Part shown: positions 1-5,354 of the stretch, piece by piece | Numbering within the stretch: position 1 is the stretch's first letter | Layout: every line of letters starts with the position of its first letter | Assembly (NCBI GenBank): GCA_016296165.1 | Contig: JAEDJV010000160.1 | Location: 1 to 5,354 of the forward strand | Length of the DNA: 5,354 nucleotides | DNA from: Oscillospiraceae bacterium | Lineage (GTDB): Bacteria; Bacillota; Clostridia; Oscillospirales; Ruminococcaceae | Direction of reading: 5' to 3' | Position numbers and translations under genes: made by a program | Notes under the pieces: generated by a model | Told to the model about the DNA's origin: nothing | Database searches by the model: none | The model's input: the letters and a program-made list of their open reading frames with translations, nothing else

Positions 1-461
1 CAGGTGGTGATGTTAGTGGAAATTTAGGTGCGAAAACATTCAATTACAATGATGCACAGAGTTTAAATCTTCATGTTGGCGCAGATTCAACATCTAACAA
101 TAAGATTAATATGAAGATTGACTTTATGGGCGCTAAAAGCCTTCACATTGATGGCCTTCAGGTGGCAGGAAAAACTTCTGCTCCGGCAACAAGAGCGATT
201 GATACGATTACGGAAGCAATTCAGAAGGTGTCCACTCAGAGATCTTCACTTGGTGCTATCCAGAACAGATTAGAGCACACCATTAACAACCTGGATAACG
301 TTGTTGAAAATACAACAAGTGCTGAATCTGCTATCCGTGATACAGATATGGCTTCTGAAATGGTTAAGTATTCTAACAACAACATCTTAGCTCAGGCAGG
401 ACAGAGTATGTTAGCACAGGCTAACCAGACGAACCAGGGTGTATTAGCTCTCATCGGTTAA
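1..461 (+). CDS. Flagellin, C-terminal part (5' end outside window)
   Basis: This is the last ~153 codons of a flagellin, the filament subunit exported through the flagellar type III apparatus. The frame is open from base 3, so the ATG at 111 is an internal methionine and not a start. What is visible is the end of the variable middle, then the LNLHVGAD motif that opens the C-terminal D1 helix, the TRAIDTI and STQRSSLGAIQNRLEH helix, the AESAIRDTDMA segment, and the terminal D0 helix (NILAQAGQSMLAQANQ) ending in VLALIG. The last D0 helix is where the FliS chaperone binds flagellins in characterised species. Its last 135 residues align without gaps to the end of the flagellin at 691-1899, with 17 differences counted by hand (about 87% identity). 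A strong terminator follows at once, so this gene is the end of its own transcription unit. Its promoter, N-terminus and full length cannot be seen. Confidence 0.95.
   Translation, partial: GGDVSGNLGAKTFNYNDAQSLNLHVGADSTSNNKINMKIDFMGAKSLHIDGLQVAGKTSAPATRAIDTITEAIQKVSTQRSSLGAIQNRLEHTINNLDNVVENTTSAESAIRDTDMASEMVKYSNNNILAQAGQSMLAQANQTNQGVLALIG
54..461 (+). repeat. Flagellin C-terminal paralogous repeat, copy 1
   Basis: This stretch aligns without any gap to 1492-1899 at a constant offset of 1438 bases, both copies ending in TAA. By hand I count about 71 mismatches in 408 bases (about 83% identity), many of them at third codon positions. The similarity begins where the C-terminal conserved flagellin domain begins and ends exactly at the stop codon, so it reflects gene duplication, not a mobile repeat. 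Confidence 0.9.
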
Positions 462-489
462 TTAGAGTTCAGACACTATCCATAGAATT

Positions 490-518
490 AAAGGCAGGCA
501 AAATGCTTGCCTTTTTTT
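490..518 (+). terminator. Intrinsic terminator of upstream flagellin
   Basis: The left arm AGGCAGGC (492-499) pairs with GCTTGCCT (505-512) across a five-base AAAAT loop, with one G-U pair. Two further A-T pairs extend the base, and a run of seven T follows (512-518). It lies 28 bases after the flagellin stop and should end that transcript, which separates the two flagellin genes into independent units. Confidence 0.93.
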
Positions 519-529
519 CTGTTTAAAAT

Positions 530-575
530 CATTAAAAATATATTTTGAAATTTTAAAAAAAAATATTAAAAAGGA
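530..575 (+). promoter_or_regulatory. A/T-tract region upstream of flagellin promoter (UP-element-like)
   Basis: This stretch is almost entirely A and T, with phased A and T tracts that include nine consecutive A (555-563). It sits immediately upstream of the sigma-28 -35 box. Such tracts often bind the RNA polymerase alpha C-terminal domain and raise the output of highly expressed genes. The composition is visible; the function is inferred from position. Confidence 0.4.
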
Positions 576-576
576 C

Positions 577-603
577 TAAAGTAAACAAAATATTCTCCGA
601 TAT
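577..603 (+). promoter_or_regulatory. Sigma-28 (SigD/FliA) flagellin promoter
   Basis: A TAAA -35 box (577-580) is followed after 15 bases by TCCGATAT (596-603). The Gram-positive SigD consensus is TAAA-N14-16-GCCGATAT, so the match is one base short of perfect in the -10 and ideal in spacing. Transcription should start near 608-612, giving a leader of about 80 nt before the flagellin start. Late-class control by sigma-28, released after hook completion through FlgM, is the usual arrangement for flagellin genes. Confidence 0.88.
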
Positions 604-615
604 ATAAAGTGAAAG

Positions 616-635
616 TAATCATGAAACGGTGATTA
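616..635 (+). promoter_or_regulatory. 5'-end leader hairpin of flagellin mRNA
   Basis: TAATCA (616-621) is the exact reverse complement of TGATTA (630-635), with an eight-base loop and possible G-U extension at both ends. It falls within a few bases of the predicted transcript start, where a stem can protect an abundant mRNA from 5'-end decay. The TGATT arm could instead pair with AATCA at 650-654. The stem is A/T-rich and modest. Confidence 0.4.
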
Positions 636-653
636 TAAATAAAGAGATAAATC

Positions 654-666
654 ATACAGGAAGTAT
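654..666 (+). promoter_or_regulatory. Candidate CsrA-binding hairpin in flagellin leader
   Basis: ATAC (654-657) and GTAT (663-666) form a short stem that displays AGGAA in the loop. CsrA recognises an unpaired GGA in the loop of a small hairpin, with the favoured consensus RUACARGGAUGU; the bases here match it except for one missing loop purine and one loop substitution. The site lies about 20 bases upstream of the GGA-containing Shine-Dalgarno, a spacing a CsrA dimer could bridge. In Bacillus subtilis CsrA represses hag translation through two leader sites and is antagonised by FliW. No csrA or fliW gene is in this window. Confidence 0.45.
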
Positions 667-676
667 TTTCTTATTC

Positions 677-684
677 AAGGAGGA
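677..684 (+). promoter_or_regulatory. Ribosome binding site of flagellin
   Basis: AAGGAGGA ends six bases before the ATG at 691 and is close to a full anti-Shine-Dalgarno match, as expected for a very highly translated protein. It fixes the start codon. It also contains GGA triplets that could serve as the second CsrA contact. Confidence 0.92.
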
Positions 685-690
685 ACGATT

Positions 691-1899
691 ATGGTAGTAC
701 AGCACAATCTTACAGCAATGAACTCTAACAGAATGTTAGGCGTAACAACATCAGCACAGGCTAAGTCCACAGAGAAGTTATCTTCCGGTTATAAGATTAA
801 CCGTGCAGCAGATGATGCAGCAGGATTATCTATTTCCGAAAAGATGCGTAAACAGATCAGAGGTCTTACACAGGCATCTTCCAATGCACAGGACGGTATC
901 TCAGCAGTTCAGACAGCAGAAGGTGCTTTAACAGAAGTACACGATATGCTTCAGAGAATGAACGAATTAGCAGTTAAGGCAGCTAACGGAACAAACAGTG
1001 AAGACGATCGTAATTACATCCAGGATGAAATTGATCAGTTAGTAACAGAAATCGACCGTGTTGCTGAAACAACCAAATTCAATGAGACATACTTACTTAA
1101 GGGTGATGCTAATAAGACTAAGGTTACAGACACAGTATATAACAACTATGACTTATCTTTAGTAGAAGCTGAGATGGCTGCAGGCGGAAAAATTGATGTT
1201 ACAACAACCAGTACAGCTGGTGAAATTAAGTTATCTTTCACATCCGGTATTGTAGCCGGTGATAAGTGGAATGGTAAGACTGTTACATCCGGTGGCACAG
1301 CTAAAGAAGGTGAAATCACTCTTGCATGTGCAAGAGAAGCAGAAGTTGCTGCCATGAATGAGGTACTTAACAAATATGCCAAAGAAATGGGTATTGATAC
1401 TGCAGTCACCTTTACTGCAAGTACAGCAGCTACACCGGCAGCAGTTGATGCAACTCAGACACTTGGCTCTAAAGATTTTGTATATCCGGCAGCACAGAGT
1501 TTAAATCTTCATGTAGGTGCAGATCCATCTTCTAACAATAAGATTAATATGAAGATTGAATCTATGGATGCAAGCAGTTTACATATCAAAGATTTACAGG
1601 TGGCAGGCAAGACTTCTGCTCCTGCAACAAGAGCAATCGATACTATCGCAGAAGCAATCCAGAAGGTATCTACTCAGAGGTCTGCACTCGGTGCTATCCA
1701 GAACAGATTAGAGCATACGATTGCTAACTTAGATAACGTTGTTGAAAATACAACAAGCGCTGAATCTGCTATCCGTGATACAGATATGGCAACGGAAATG
1801 GTTAGATATTCTAACAATAATATCCTTGCTCAGGCAGGACAGAGTATGTTAGCACAGGCTAATCAGGCTAATCAGGGAGTGCTTTCACTTCTTCAGTAA
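691..1899 (+). CDS. Flagellin (filament protein), full length, 402 aa
   Basis: This is a complete flagellin, the self-assembling filament subunit secreted through the flagellar export channel. The N-terminal D0/D1 region (about residues 1-140) opens MVVQHNLTAMN and carries the hallmark SSGYKINRAADDAAGL segment (31-45). The C-terminal D1/D0 region spans 268-402. The middle (about 141-267) is the surface-exposed variable domain, rich in Thr, Ser and Ala (for example 171-175 and 240-248), and holds one cysteine (C213). R89, L93 and E113 occupy the positions of the Salmonella FliC residues R90, L94 and E114 that contact TLR5. The start is fixed by a strong Shine-Dalgarno and a sigma-28 promoter upstream. 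The ends strongly resemble Lachnospiraceae flagellins of the CBir1 type. It is a paralogue of the flagellin ending at 461; hag/fliC would be the generic symbol, but which paralogue this is cannot be told. Confidence 0.98.
   Translation: MVVQHNLTAMNSNRMLGVTTSAQAKSTEKLSSGYKINRAADDAAGLSISEKMRKQIRGLTQASSNAQDGISAVQTAEGALTEVHDMLQRMNELAVKAANGTNSEDDRNYIQDEIDQLVTEIDRVAETTKFNETYLLKGDANKTKVTDTVYNNYDLSLVEAEMAAGGKIDVTTTSTAGEIKLSFTSGIVAGDKWNGKTVTSGGTAKEGEITLACAREAEVAAMNEVLNKYAKEMGIDTAVTFTASTAATPAAVDATQTLGSKDFVYPAAQSLNLHVGADPSSNNKINMKIESMDASSLHIKDLQVAGKTSAPATRAIDTIAEAIQKVSTQRSALGAIQNRLEHTIANLDNVVENTTSAESAIRDTDMATEMVRYSNNNILAQAGQSMLAQANQANQGVLSLLQ
1492..1899 (+). repeat. Flagellin C-terminal paralogous repeat, copy 2
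   Basis: This is the partner of 54-461, gapless over 408 bases. The longest identical blocks are in the codons for the AESAIRDTDMA region and the terminal D0 helix. Similarity falls away just upstream, where the two variable domains differ. Direct repeats of this size about 1.4 kb apart could support recombination between the two flagellin genes. Confidence 0.9.
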
Positions 1900-1926
1900 T
1901 CAGCAAAATAAAATATTGAATAGCGA

Positions 1927-1953
1927 GAAGGGACGAGAAATCGTCCCTTTTTT
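1927..1953 (+). terminator. Intrinsic terminator after full-length flagellin
   Basis: GGGACGA (1930-1936) pairs perfectly with TCGTCCC (1941-1947) around a GAAA tetraloop (1937-1940), a stable GNRA loop. A-T pairs extend the base and six T follow (1948-1953). It should end most flagellin transcripts. It sits only 17 bases before the next start codon, so the downstream genes probably depend on read-through or on a promoter inside the flagellin gene. Confidence 0.93.
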
Positions 1954-1956
1954 CAT

Positions 1957-1963
1957 AAAAGGA
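1957..1963 (+). promoter_or_regulatory. Ribosome binding site of glycosyltransferase gene
   Basis: AAAAGGA ends seven bases before the ATG at 1971. It is a moderate site, clearly weaker than the flagellin one, and begins only three bases after the terminator T-run. It supports the chosen start. Confidence 0.7.
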
Positions 1964-1970
1964 TATAGAA

Positions 1971-3464
1971 ATGAAATTAACAATTACCTTAATGGTCTCA
2001 AATAGTATTGATACAATTGAAAAATGTATGGAATCACTGAAACCCATTCTGGAACAGGTGGAAAGTGAATTAATCGTGGTAGATACCGGCGGGACAGATG
2101 GTTCCATTGATATTGCGAGAAAATATGCAACGGAAGTGGTGCCTTTTAAGTGGTGCAATGATTTTGCGGCAGCAAGAAATGCAGGGGTTTTTAAGGCTTC
2201 CGGTGAGTGGCTTATGTATCTGGATGATGATGAATGGTTTGAGGATGTTACAGAAATCATAGAGTTCTTTCAGACGGGAGAGTATAAAAATTATGAGGTA
2301 GCATCCTATATTGTGCGTAATTATTCTGATTTTGAAGGAAAAAAATGGGTAGAAAGCCGGAGAAACGGTCTGGTACATTTTTCGCCCAAAGTTTTTTTTT
2401 ACAGACCTATTCATGAGGTACTTCATCACACATCCGAACCGGAAAAAATAATGAAATGCTATGTGCATCATTATGGCTATGTGTACAAGACCAGGGAAGA
2501 AGAATTAAAACACTCGGAGCGAAATTTATCTATTATCAAAGAAGAAATAAAAAAATTTCCAAACGACCATCATTATATCATGCAGATAGCACAGGAATAT
2601 CGTGCTCTGGATGATTTTGAGACAATGAAGAACTACTGTATTAACGGAGTAAAAAGACTACCTGTAGAAACTGACTACCAGAAACGTATTGTTGGATGGC
2701 TGGCAGCGAATGTAATTCATGCGGAAATATCCATGAAGGATTATTCTTCTGCCTACGCACATGCTAAGAAGTATGTAGAATTTGACTGGCTCAATCCATT
2801 AGCTCGTGCGATGATAGCATATAAAGGCTTGTTATTGGCAAAAGAAAGAGCAGAAACAGCTAATATGCTGGAGCTGTTTGCTATCATGCATCAATCGCTA
2901 ATGTATTATAAAGAACATCCGGAAGCATTTTATGCGGATGATGTTCTGGGCTTGGGTGAGGTAAACAAGCCGGATATATTATTGGGCGGATATTTTTTTG
3001 TGATACCTATCTTAATTTCAGAAAAACGTTATAAAGAGGCTGAAAAATATGTTGATTATATGATACAATTTATAGAAGACTATTTAGCCGAGAAACGAAA
3101 AGATGGGATGAGCGAAACGGAAATTTCATCTTTTATTCAGAAAACACCGGAAATTAATTTTGGTGTAAAACTTAGGGATGTCTTTAGGAATGAAATGTCG
3201 GAAATAGACCGGGCAAGAGAGTTAAAGGAGTTAGCAATTCTTGTGCCGGATATGGCAGAATATTGTAAATACTTGATTCAAGGCGCGCCTAAAGAAGAAA
3301 TAAATCCGGAATTTTACGAATTGGCAAAACAAGTGAAAACCATGATTTATCAGTTTATTGAAAAAGGTGATACCGGTTCTGCAATTCAGACGCTGAATCA
3401 GTTAGAGAAGCTGGTGCCGAATGATCCGGAACTGGAAGAGATAAGGAAGCTTCTTGATAGATAA
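1971..3464 (+). CDS. Family 2 glycosyltransferase with TPR-like C-terminal half
   Basis: This is a predicted cytoplasmic glycosyltransferase of 497 aa, without signal peptide or membrane segment. The GT-A catalytic domain fills about residues 1-175: a first beta strand with MVSNSIDTIEKC, the nucleotide-binding VVDTGGTDGS (36-45), W61 and DFAAARNAG (64-72), then the metal-binding DxD motif as LDDDEW (84-89), IHEVLHH (147-153) and HHYGYVYK (166-173). These signatures fit the WaaE/SunS-like branch of GT2. The remainder is helical, with TPR-like segments around 181-300 and a clear one at 462-497. TPR-linked GT2 enzymes are frequent near flagellin genes, and the gene directly after fliC in Clostridioides difficile is a glycosyltransferase acting on flagellin, so O-glycosylation of Ser/Thr in flagellin is the best guess. 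Donor sugar and acceptor are unknown. It is followed 31 bases later by the next gene, probably in the same operon. The G at residue 41, where GSTDGS is more usual, is a mild deviation. Confidence 0.88.
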   Translation: MKLTITLMVSNSIDTIEKCMESLKPILEQVESELIVVDTGGTDGSIDIARKYATEVVPFKWCNDFAAARNAGVFKASGEWLMYLDDDEWFEDVTEIIEFFQTGEYKNYEVASYIVRNYSDFEGKKWVESRRNGLVHFSPKVFFYRPIHEVLHHTSEPEKIMKCYVHHYGYVYKTREEELKHSERNLSIIKEEIKKFPNDHHYIMQIAQEYRALDDFETMKNYCINGVKRLPVETDYQKRIVGWLAANVIHAEISMKDYSSAYAHAKKYVEFDWLNPLARAMIAYKGLLLAKERAETANMLELFAIMHQSLMYYKEHPEAFYADDVLGLGEVNKPDILLGGYFFVIPILISEKRYKEAEKYVDYMIQFIEDYLAEKRKDGMSETEISSFIQKTPEINFGVKLRDVFRNEMSEIDRARELKELAILVPDMAEYCKYLIQGAPKEEINPEFYELAKQVKTMIYQFIEKGDTGSAIQTLNQLEKLVPNDPELEEIRKLLDR

Positions 3465-3483
3465 AAGCATAATTAACAAAATT

Positions 3484-3489
3484 GGAGAG
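3484..3489 (+). promoter_or_regulatory. Ribosome binding site of glycerophosphotransferase-like gene
   Basis: GGAGAG ends six bases before the ATG at 3496. The 31-base gap after the glycosyltransferase stop has no terminator hairpin, which supports co-transcription. Confidence 0.75.
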
Positions 3490-3495
3490 TTATTA

Positions 3496-5354
3496 ATGAG
3501 AAAAGCTCAAAAGGAACAGGCGGAGGGCTTTATCAAACTGCTTGAACAGGCCCATGAAGAGATAAAAGTCAATATTGAAAAAGGAAATCTGCAGCCGGTT
3601 CTTGTTACTCTGGCAGACTGTCAGGACGGAGCAATTGCCATGGGGAATTTGATTGAAGCTTCCGAAGGAGAAGGATTTGTAACCATTTCTTATTTAGAAA
3701 AGTATTGTGAAGCAGTTTTTCAGATTCATGAAAGCATTTTAGCCGGTGATTCCGTTGACGCGAATAAAATAGTAAAGAAACTGAAAAAAGGTTTGATACA
3801 GATTGAAAACAGTGTACGCAATGATATAAAAGTGCGGAAAGAAGTTGTGTTTTTTCCCTATAAAGCCTCCATGTGGGATTCGTTGGAAAGCGTATATCTT
3901 GCTGCAAAGGAAGATCCTGATTGTGATGCCTATTGTGTGCCGATTCCGTACTTTGACAGAAATGCAGACGGCAGTCTGGGTCAGATGCATTATGAGGGTA
4001 ATGAATATCCGGAAAATATAGAAGTGATTGATTGGAGAAGCTACAAGCTTGAAGAAAGAAGACCGGATGTTATTTATATCCATAATCCATACGATGCCTG
4101 TAATCGTGTAACATGTGTTCATCCTATTTTTTTTAGTACCAATTTAAAAAAATATACTGAAAAGCTTGTGTATATTCCATACTTTGTCTTACAGGAAGTA
4201 GAGCCGGATGACCAAAATACGATAGATAAAATGAAACTTTTTTGTTTTCTTCCGGGAGTAATCAATGCGGATAAGGTAATTGTACAGTCAGAAAAAATGC
4301 GTCAAATCTATATCAATGAGTATGAAAAAGCCGCACGTGCAAACGGGATAGATACGGACAGAAAACAATTGGAGGAAAAGTTTCTCGGAACCGGTTCCCC
4401 TAAGTTTGATAAGGTGCTTAACACAAGAAAAGAAGATTTAGAGATACCTAAAGAATGGCTTAAAATCATTCAAAAGCCGGATGGGAGCTTTAAAAAGATT
4501 ATTTTTTACAATACAAGCATTTCAGCGCTTTTACGTCATGAGGAGCAGATGCTTGTAAAAATGAAAAGTGTATTTAAAATCTTTAAGGAAAATCAAGCTG
4601 AGGTGGCATTGCTTTGGCGCCCGCATCCGTTGATTCCTACTACAATCAAGTCCATGCGTCCGCAGTTGTGGGAAGCGTACAGAAAAATAGTAGAGGAATA
4701 CAAGGCCGAAGGCTGGGGAATTTATGATGATACTGCGGATATGGATAGGGCAGTAGTGCTGAGTGATGCGTATTATGGCGATGTAAGTAGTATTGTGCCG
4801 TTGTATCAGAAGACAGGGAAACCGGTGATGATACAGGACTGTGAATGGATTTTAAATAATAAGAACCAATGGTCTCAACTTTCGCTTGACGGGGGAACTG
4901 CTTTTGAAAATATGATATGGTGCACTAGGACAATTGATAGTGCAGTCTATACCATTGATATGAACACGGCAGAAGTGAACTATGTAGAAAATCTTGCAAA
5001 GAATGAAATGGAAAGAAGAGCTTATTTTGGTGTTGTTGAAAATGAAAAGAAACTTTATTTTATGCCGGGGATGTCCAACTTTTTTGCAGAATATAATCCA
5101 CACACAAAGGCAAAAAGACTGTATCCTTATAAAGTAAAAACAGACAAACCCAATGGGCTGTATGGTTCATTAGTAAAACATAAACAAGTGATATATATGT
5201 TCCCTGTAAGAGAAAAATGCATATGTAAATTTAATATGACGACAGGAGAGCATTACTTTATCAAATTACCTGAAGTGCCGACAGAAGATAAGGAAAAAAT
5301 CTATAAAGGGGGCTATTTTACAAGACGAAATGTGATTTATAAGAACATGGTAAT
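3496..5354 (+). CDS. CDP-glycerol glycerophosphotransferase-like protein with beta-propeller C-terminus (3' end outside window)
   Basis: The frame stays open for 619 codons to the window edge. Residues 1-110 are helical and hydrophilic, with a motif around 42-72 (CQDGAIAMG, EGEG, LEKYCE) that I cannot name. Residues 116-450 look like the GT-B fold of the CDP-glycerol:glycerophosphate transferases (TagF type): VVFFPYKASMWDS (117-129), YIHNPYD (194-200), YIPYFV (226-231), ADKVIVQSE (258-266), GTGSPKFDK (298-306), WRPHP (374-378), and YYGDVSSIVPLYQKTGKP (426-443), which matches the family DYSS-to-KP segment. H196 and H377 are candidate catalytic histidines. From about 470 a 46-residue repeat begins, probably beta-propeller blades. 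No signal peptide or membrane segment is seen, so it likely acts in the cytoplasm. Its position behind flagellin and a glycosyltransferase suggests addition of a phospho-linked group to a flagellin glycan, as proposed for a related gene in the C. difficile fliC locus. A teichoic-acid-type role is the alternative. Confidence 0.82.
   Translation, partial: MRKAQKEQAEGFIKLLEQAHEEIKVNIEKGNLQPVLVTLADCQDGAIAMGNLIEASEGEGFVTISYLEKYCEAVFQIHESILAGDSVDANKIVKKLKKGLIQIENSVRNDIKVRKEVVFFPYKASMWDSLESVYLAAKEDPDCDAYCVPIPYFDRNADGSLGQMHYEGNEYPENIEVIDWRSYKLEERRPDVIYIHNPYDACNRVTCVHPIFFSTNLKKYTEKLVYIPYFVLQEVEPDDQNTIDKMKLFCFLPGVINADKVIVQSEKMRQIYINEYEKAARANGIDTDRKQLEEKFLGTGSPKFDKVLNTRKEDLEIPKEWLKIIQKPDGSFKKIIFYNTSISALLRHEEQMLVKMKSVFKIFKENQAEVALLWRPHPLIPTTIKSMRPQLWEAYRKIVEEYKAEGWGIYDDTADMDRAVVLSDAYYGDVSSIVPLYQKTGKPVMIQDCEWILNNKNQWSQLSLDGGTAFENMIWCTRTIDSAVYTIDMNTAEVNYVENLAKNEMERRAYFGVVENEKKLYFMPGMSNFFAEYNPHTKAKRLYPYKVKTDKPNGLYGSLVKHKQVIYMFPVREKCICKFNMTTGEHYFIKLPEVPTEDKEKIYKGGYFTRRNVIYKNMV
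4888..5354 (+). repeat. 46-residue protein repeat (beta-propeller blades), cut by window edge
   Basis: Within the protein starting at 3496, a hydrophobic strand followed by a turn recurs at a fixed step. IWCTR, LYFMP and IYMFP begin at residues 474, 520 and 566. Each is followed by a loop and then IDMNT, YNPHT and FNMTT (starting at 487, 533 and 579). Both series step by exactly 46. A fourth strand (VIYKN, 613-617) arrives two residues late just before the edge. This is the spacing of one four-stranded propeller blade. At DNA level the copies are not similar, so this is an old protein repeat. Confidence 0.65.

Noticed and set aside
111..461. A short 116-aa gene starting at ATG 111
   Set aside because: The same frame is open back to base 3 and encodes flagellin sequence that aligns gaplessly with the other paralogue; the methionine is internal and has no Shine-Dalgarno.
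545..569. A sigma-A promoter (TTGAAA at 545 with TATTAA at 564)
   Set aside because: The spacing is only 13 bases; the region is A/T-rich so such matches are expected, and the sigma-28 site just downstream is far better.
54..1899. Recent gene conversion between the two flagellin 3' ends
   Set aside because: About 71 mismatches are spread over the whole 408-base alignment, many at synonymous sites; the identical blocks are short and fall in the most constrained protein segments.
1146..2471. Minus-strand open frames at 1146-1409, 1868-2260 and 2070-2471
   Set aside because: They lie opposite well-supported genes, lack ribosome binding sites and recognisable domains, and one runs across the terminator at 1927-1953.
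3605..5103. Minus-strand open frames at 3605-3907, 3739-4122 and 4852-5103
   Set aside because: They are antisense to the continuous 619-codon frame of the transferase gene, are rich in Phe, Ile and His as expected for antisense of Lys- and Glu-rich coding, and show no start signals.
1..5354. Mobile elements, tRNA or rRNA genes, CRISPR arrays
   Set aside because: No transposase, terminal inverted repeats, cloverleaf or regularly spaced short repeats were seen; the window is almost fully occupied by the four genes and one 229-bp regulatory gap.

Overview
The window looks like the flagellin end of a motility region from a motile, low-GC Firmicute. The flagellin ends match the Lachnospiraceae (Roseburia / Agathobacter / CBir1-type) pattern closely, and the genes have strong AGGAGG-type ribosome binding sites, a SigD/sigma-28 promoter and short U-tailed terminators. 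The family-level assignment is from memory of flagellin sequences; genus cannot be decided.

Layout, all genes on the + strand: (1) 1-461, the C-terminal third of a flagellin whose start lies left of the window, ending at a strong intrinsic terminator. (2) 462-690, a 229-bp regulatory gap holding that terminator, an A-tract-rich stretch, a near-consensus sigma-28 promoter (TAAA-N15-TCCGATAT), a leader of about 80 nt with two small hairpins, one of them resembling a CsrA binding site, and a strong Shine-Dalgarno. (3) 691-1899, a complete 402-aa flagellin with conserved D0/D1 ends and a Ser/Thr-rich variable middle, followed by a second intrinsic terminator. (4) 1971-3464, a family 2 glycosyltransferase with a TPR-like C-terminal half. 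(5) 3496-5354 (runs off the right edge), a large protein with a helical N-terminal domain, a CDP-glycerol glycerophosphotransferase-like GT-B region, and the start of a beta-propeller seen as a 46-residue repeat.

Read together, this is a structural-protein-plus-modification locus. Two paralogous flagellins are each transcribed as a separate unit, and behind the second lie a predicted glycosyltransferase and a predicted glycerophosphate (or related phospho-polyol) transferase. The likely job of the last two genes is to decorate flagellin before export, by analogy with the glycosyltransferase genes downstream of fliC in Clostridioides difficile. That functional link rests on gene order and family membership and is inference. 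The most notable items are the propeller-fused transferase, the CsrA-like hairpin in the flagellin leader, and the terminator placed directly in front of the modification genes with no room for a promoter.
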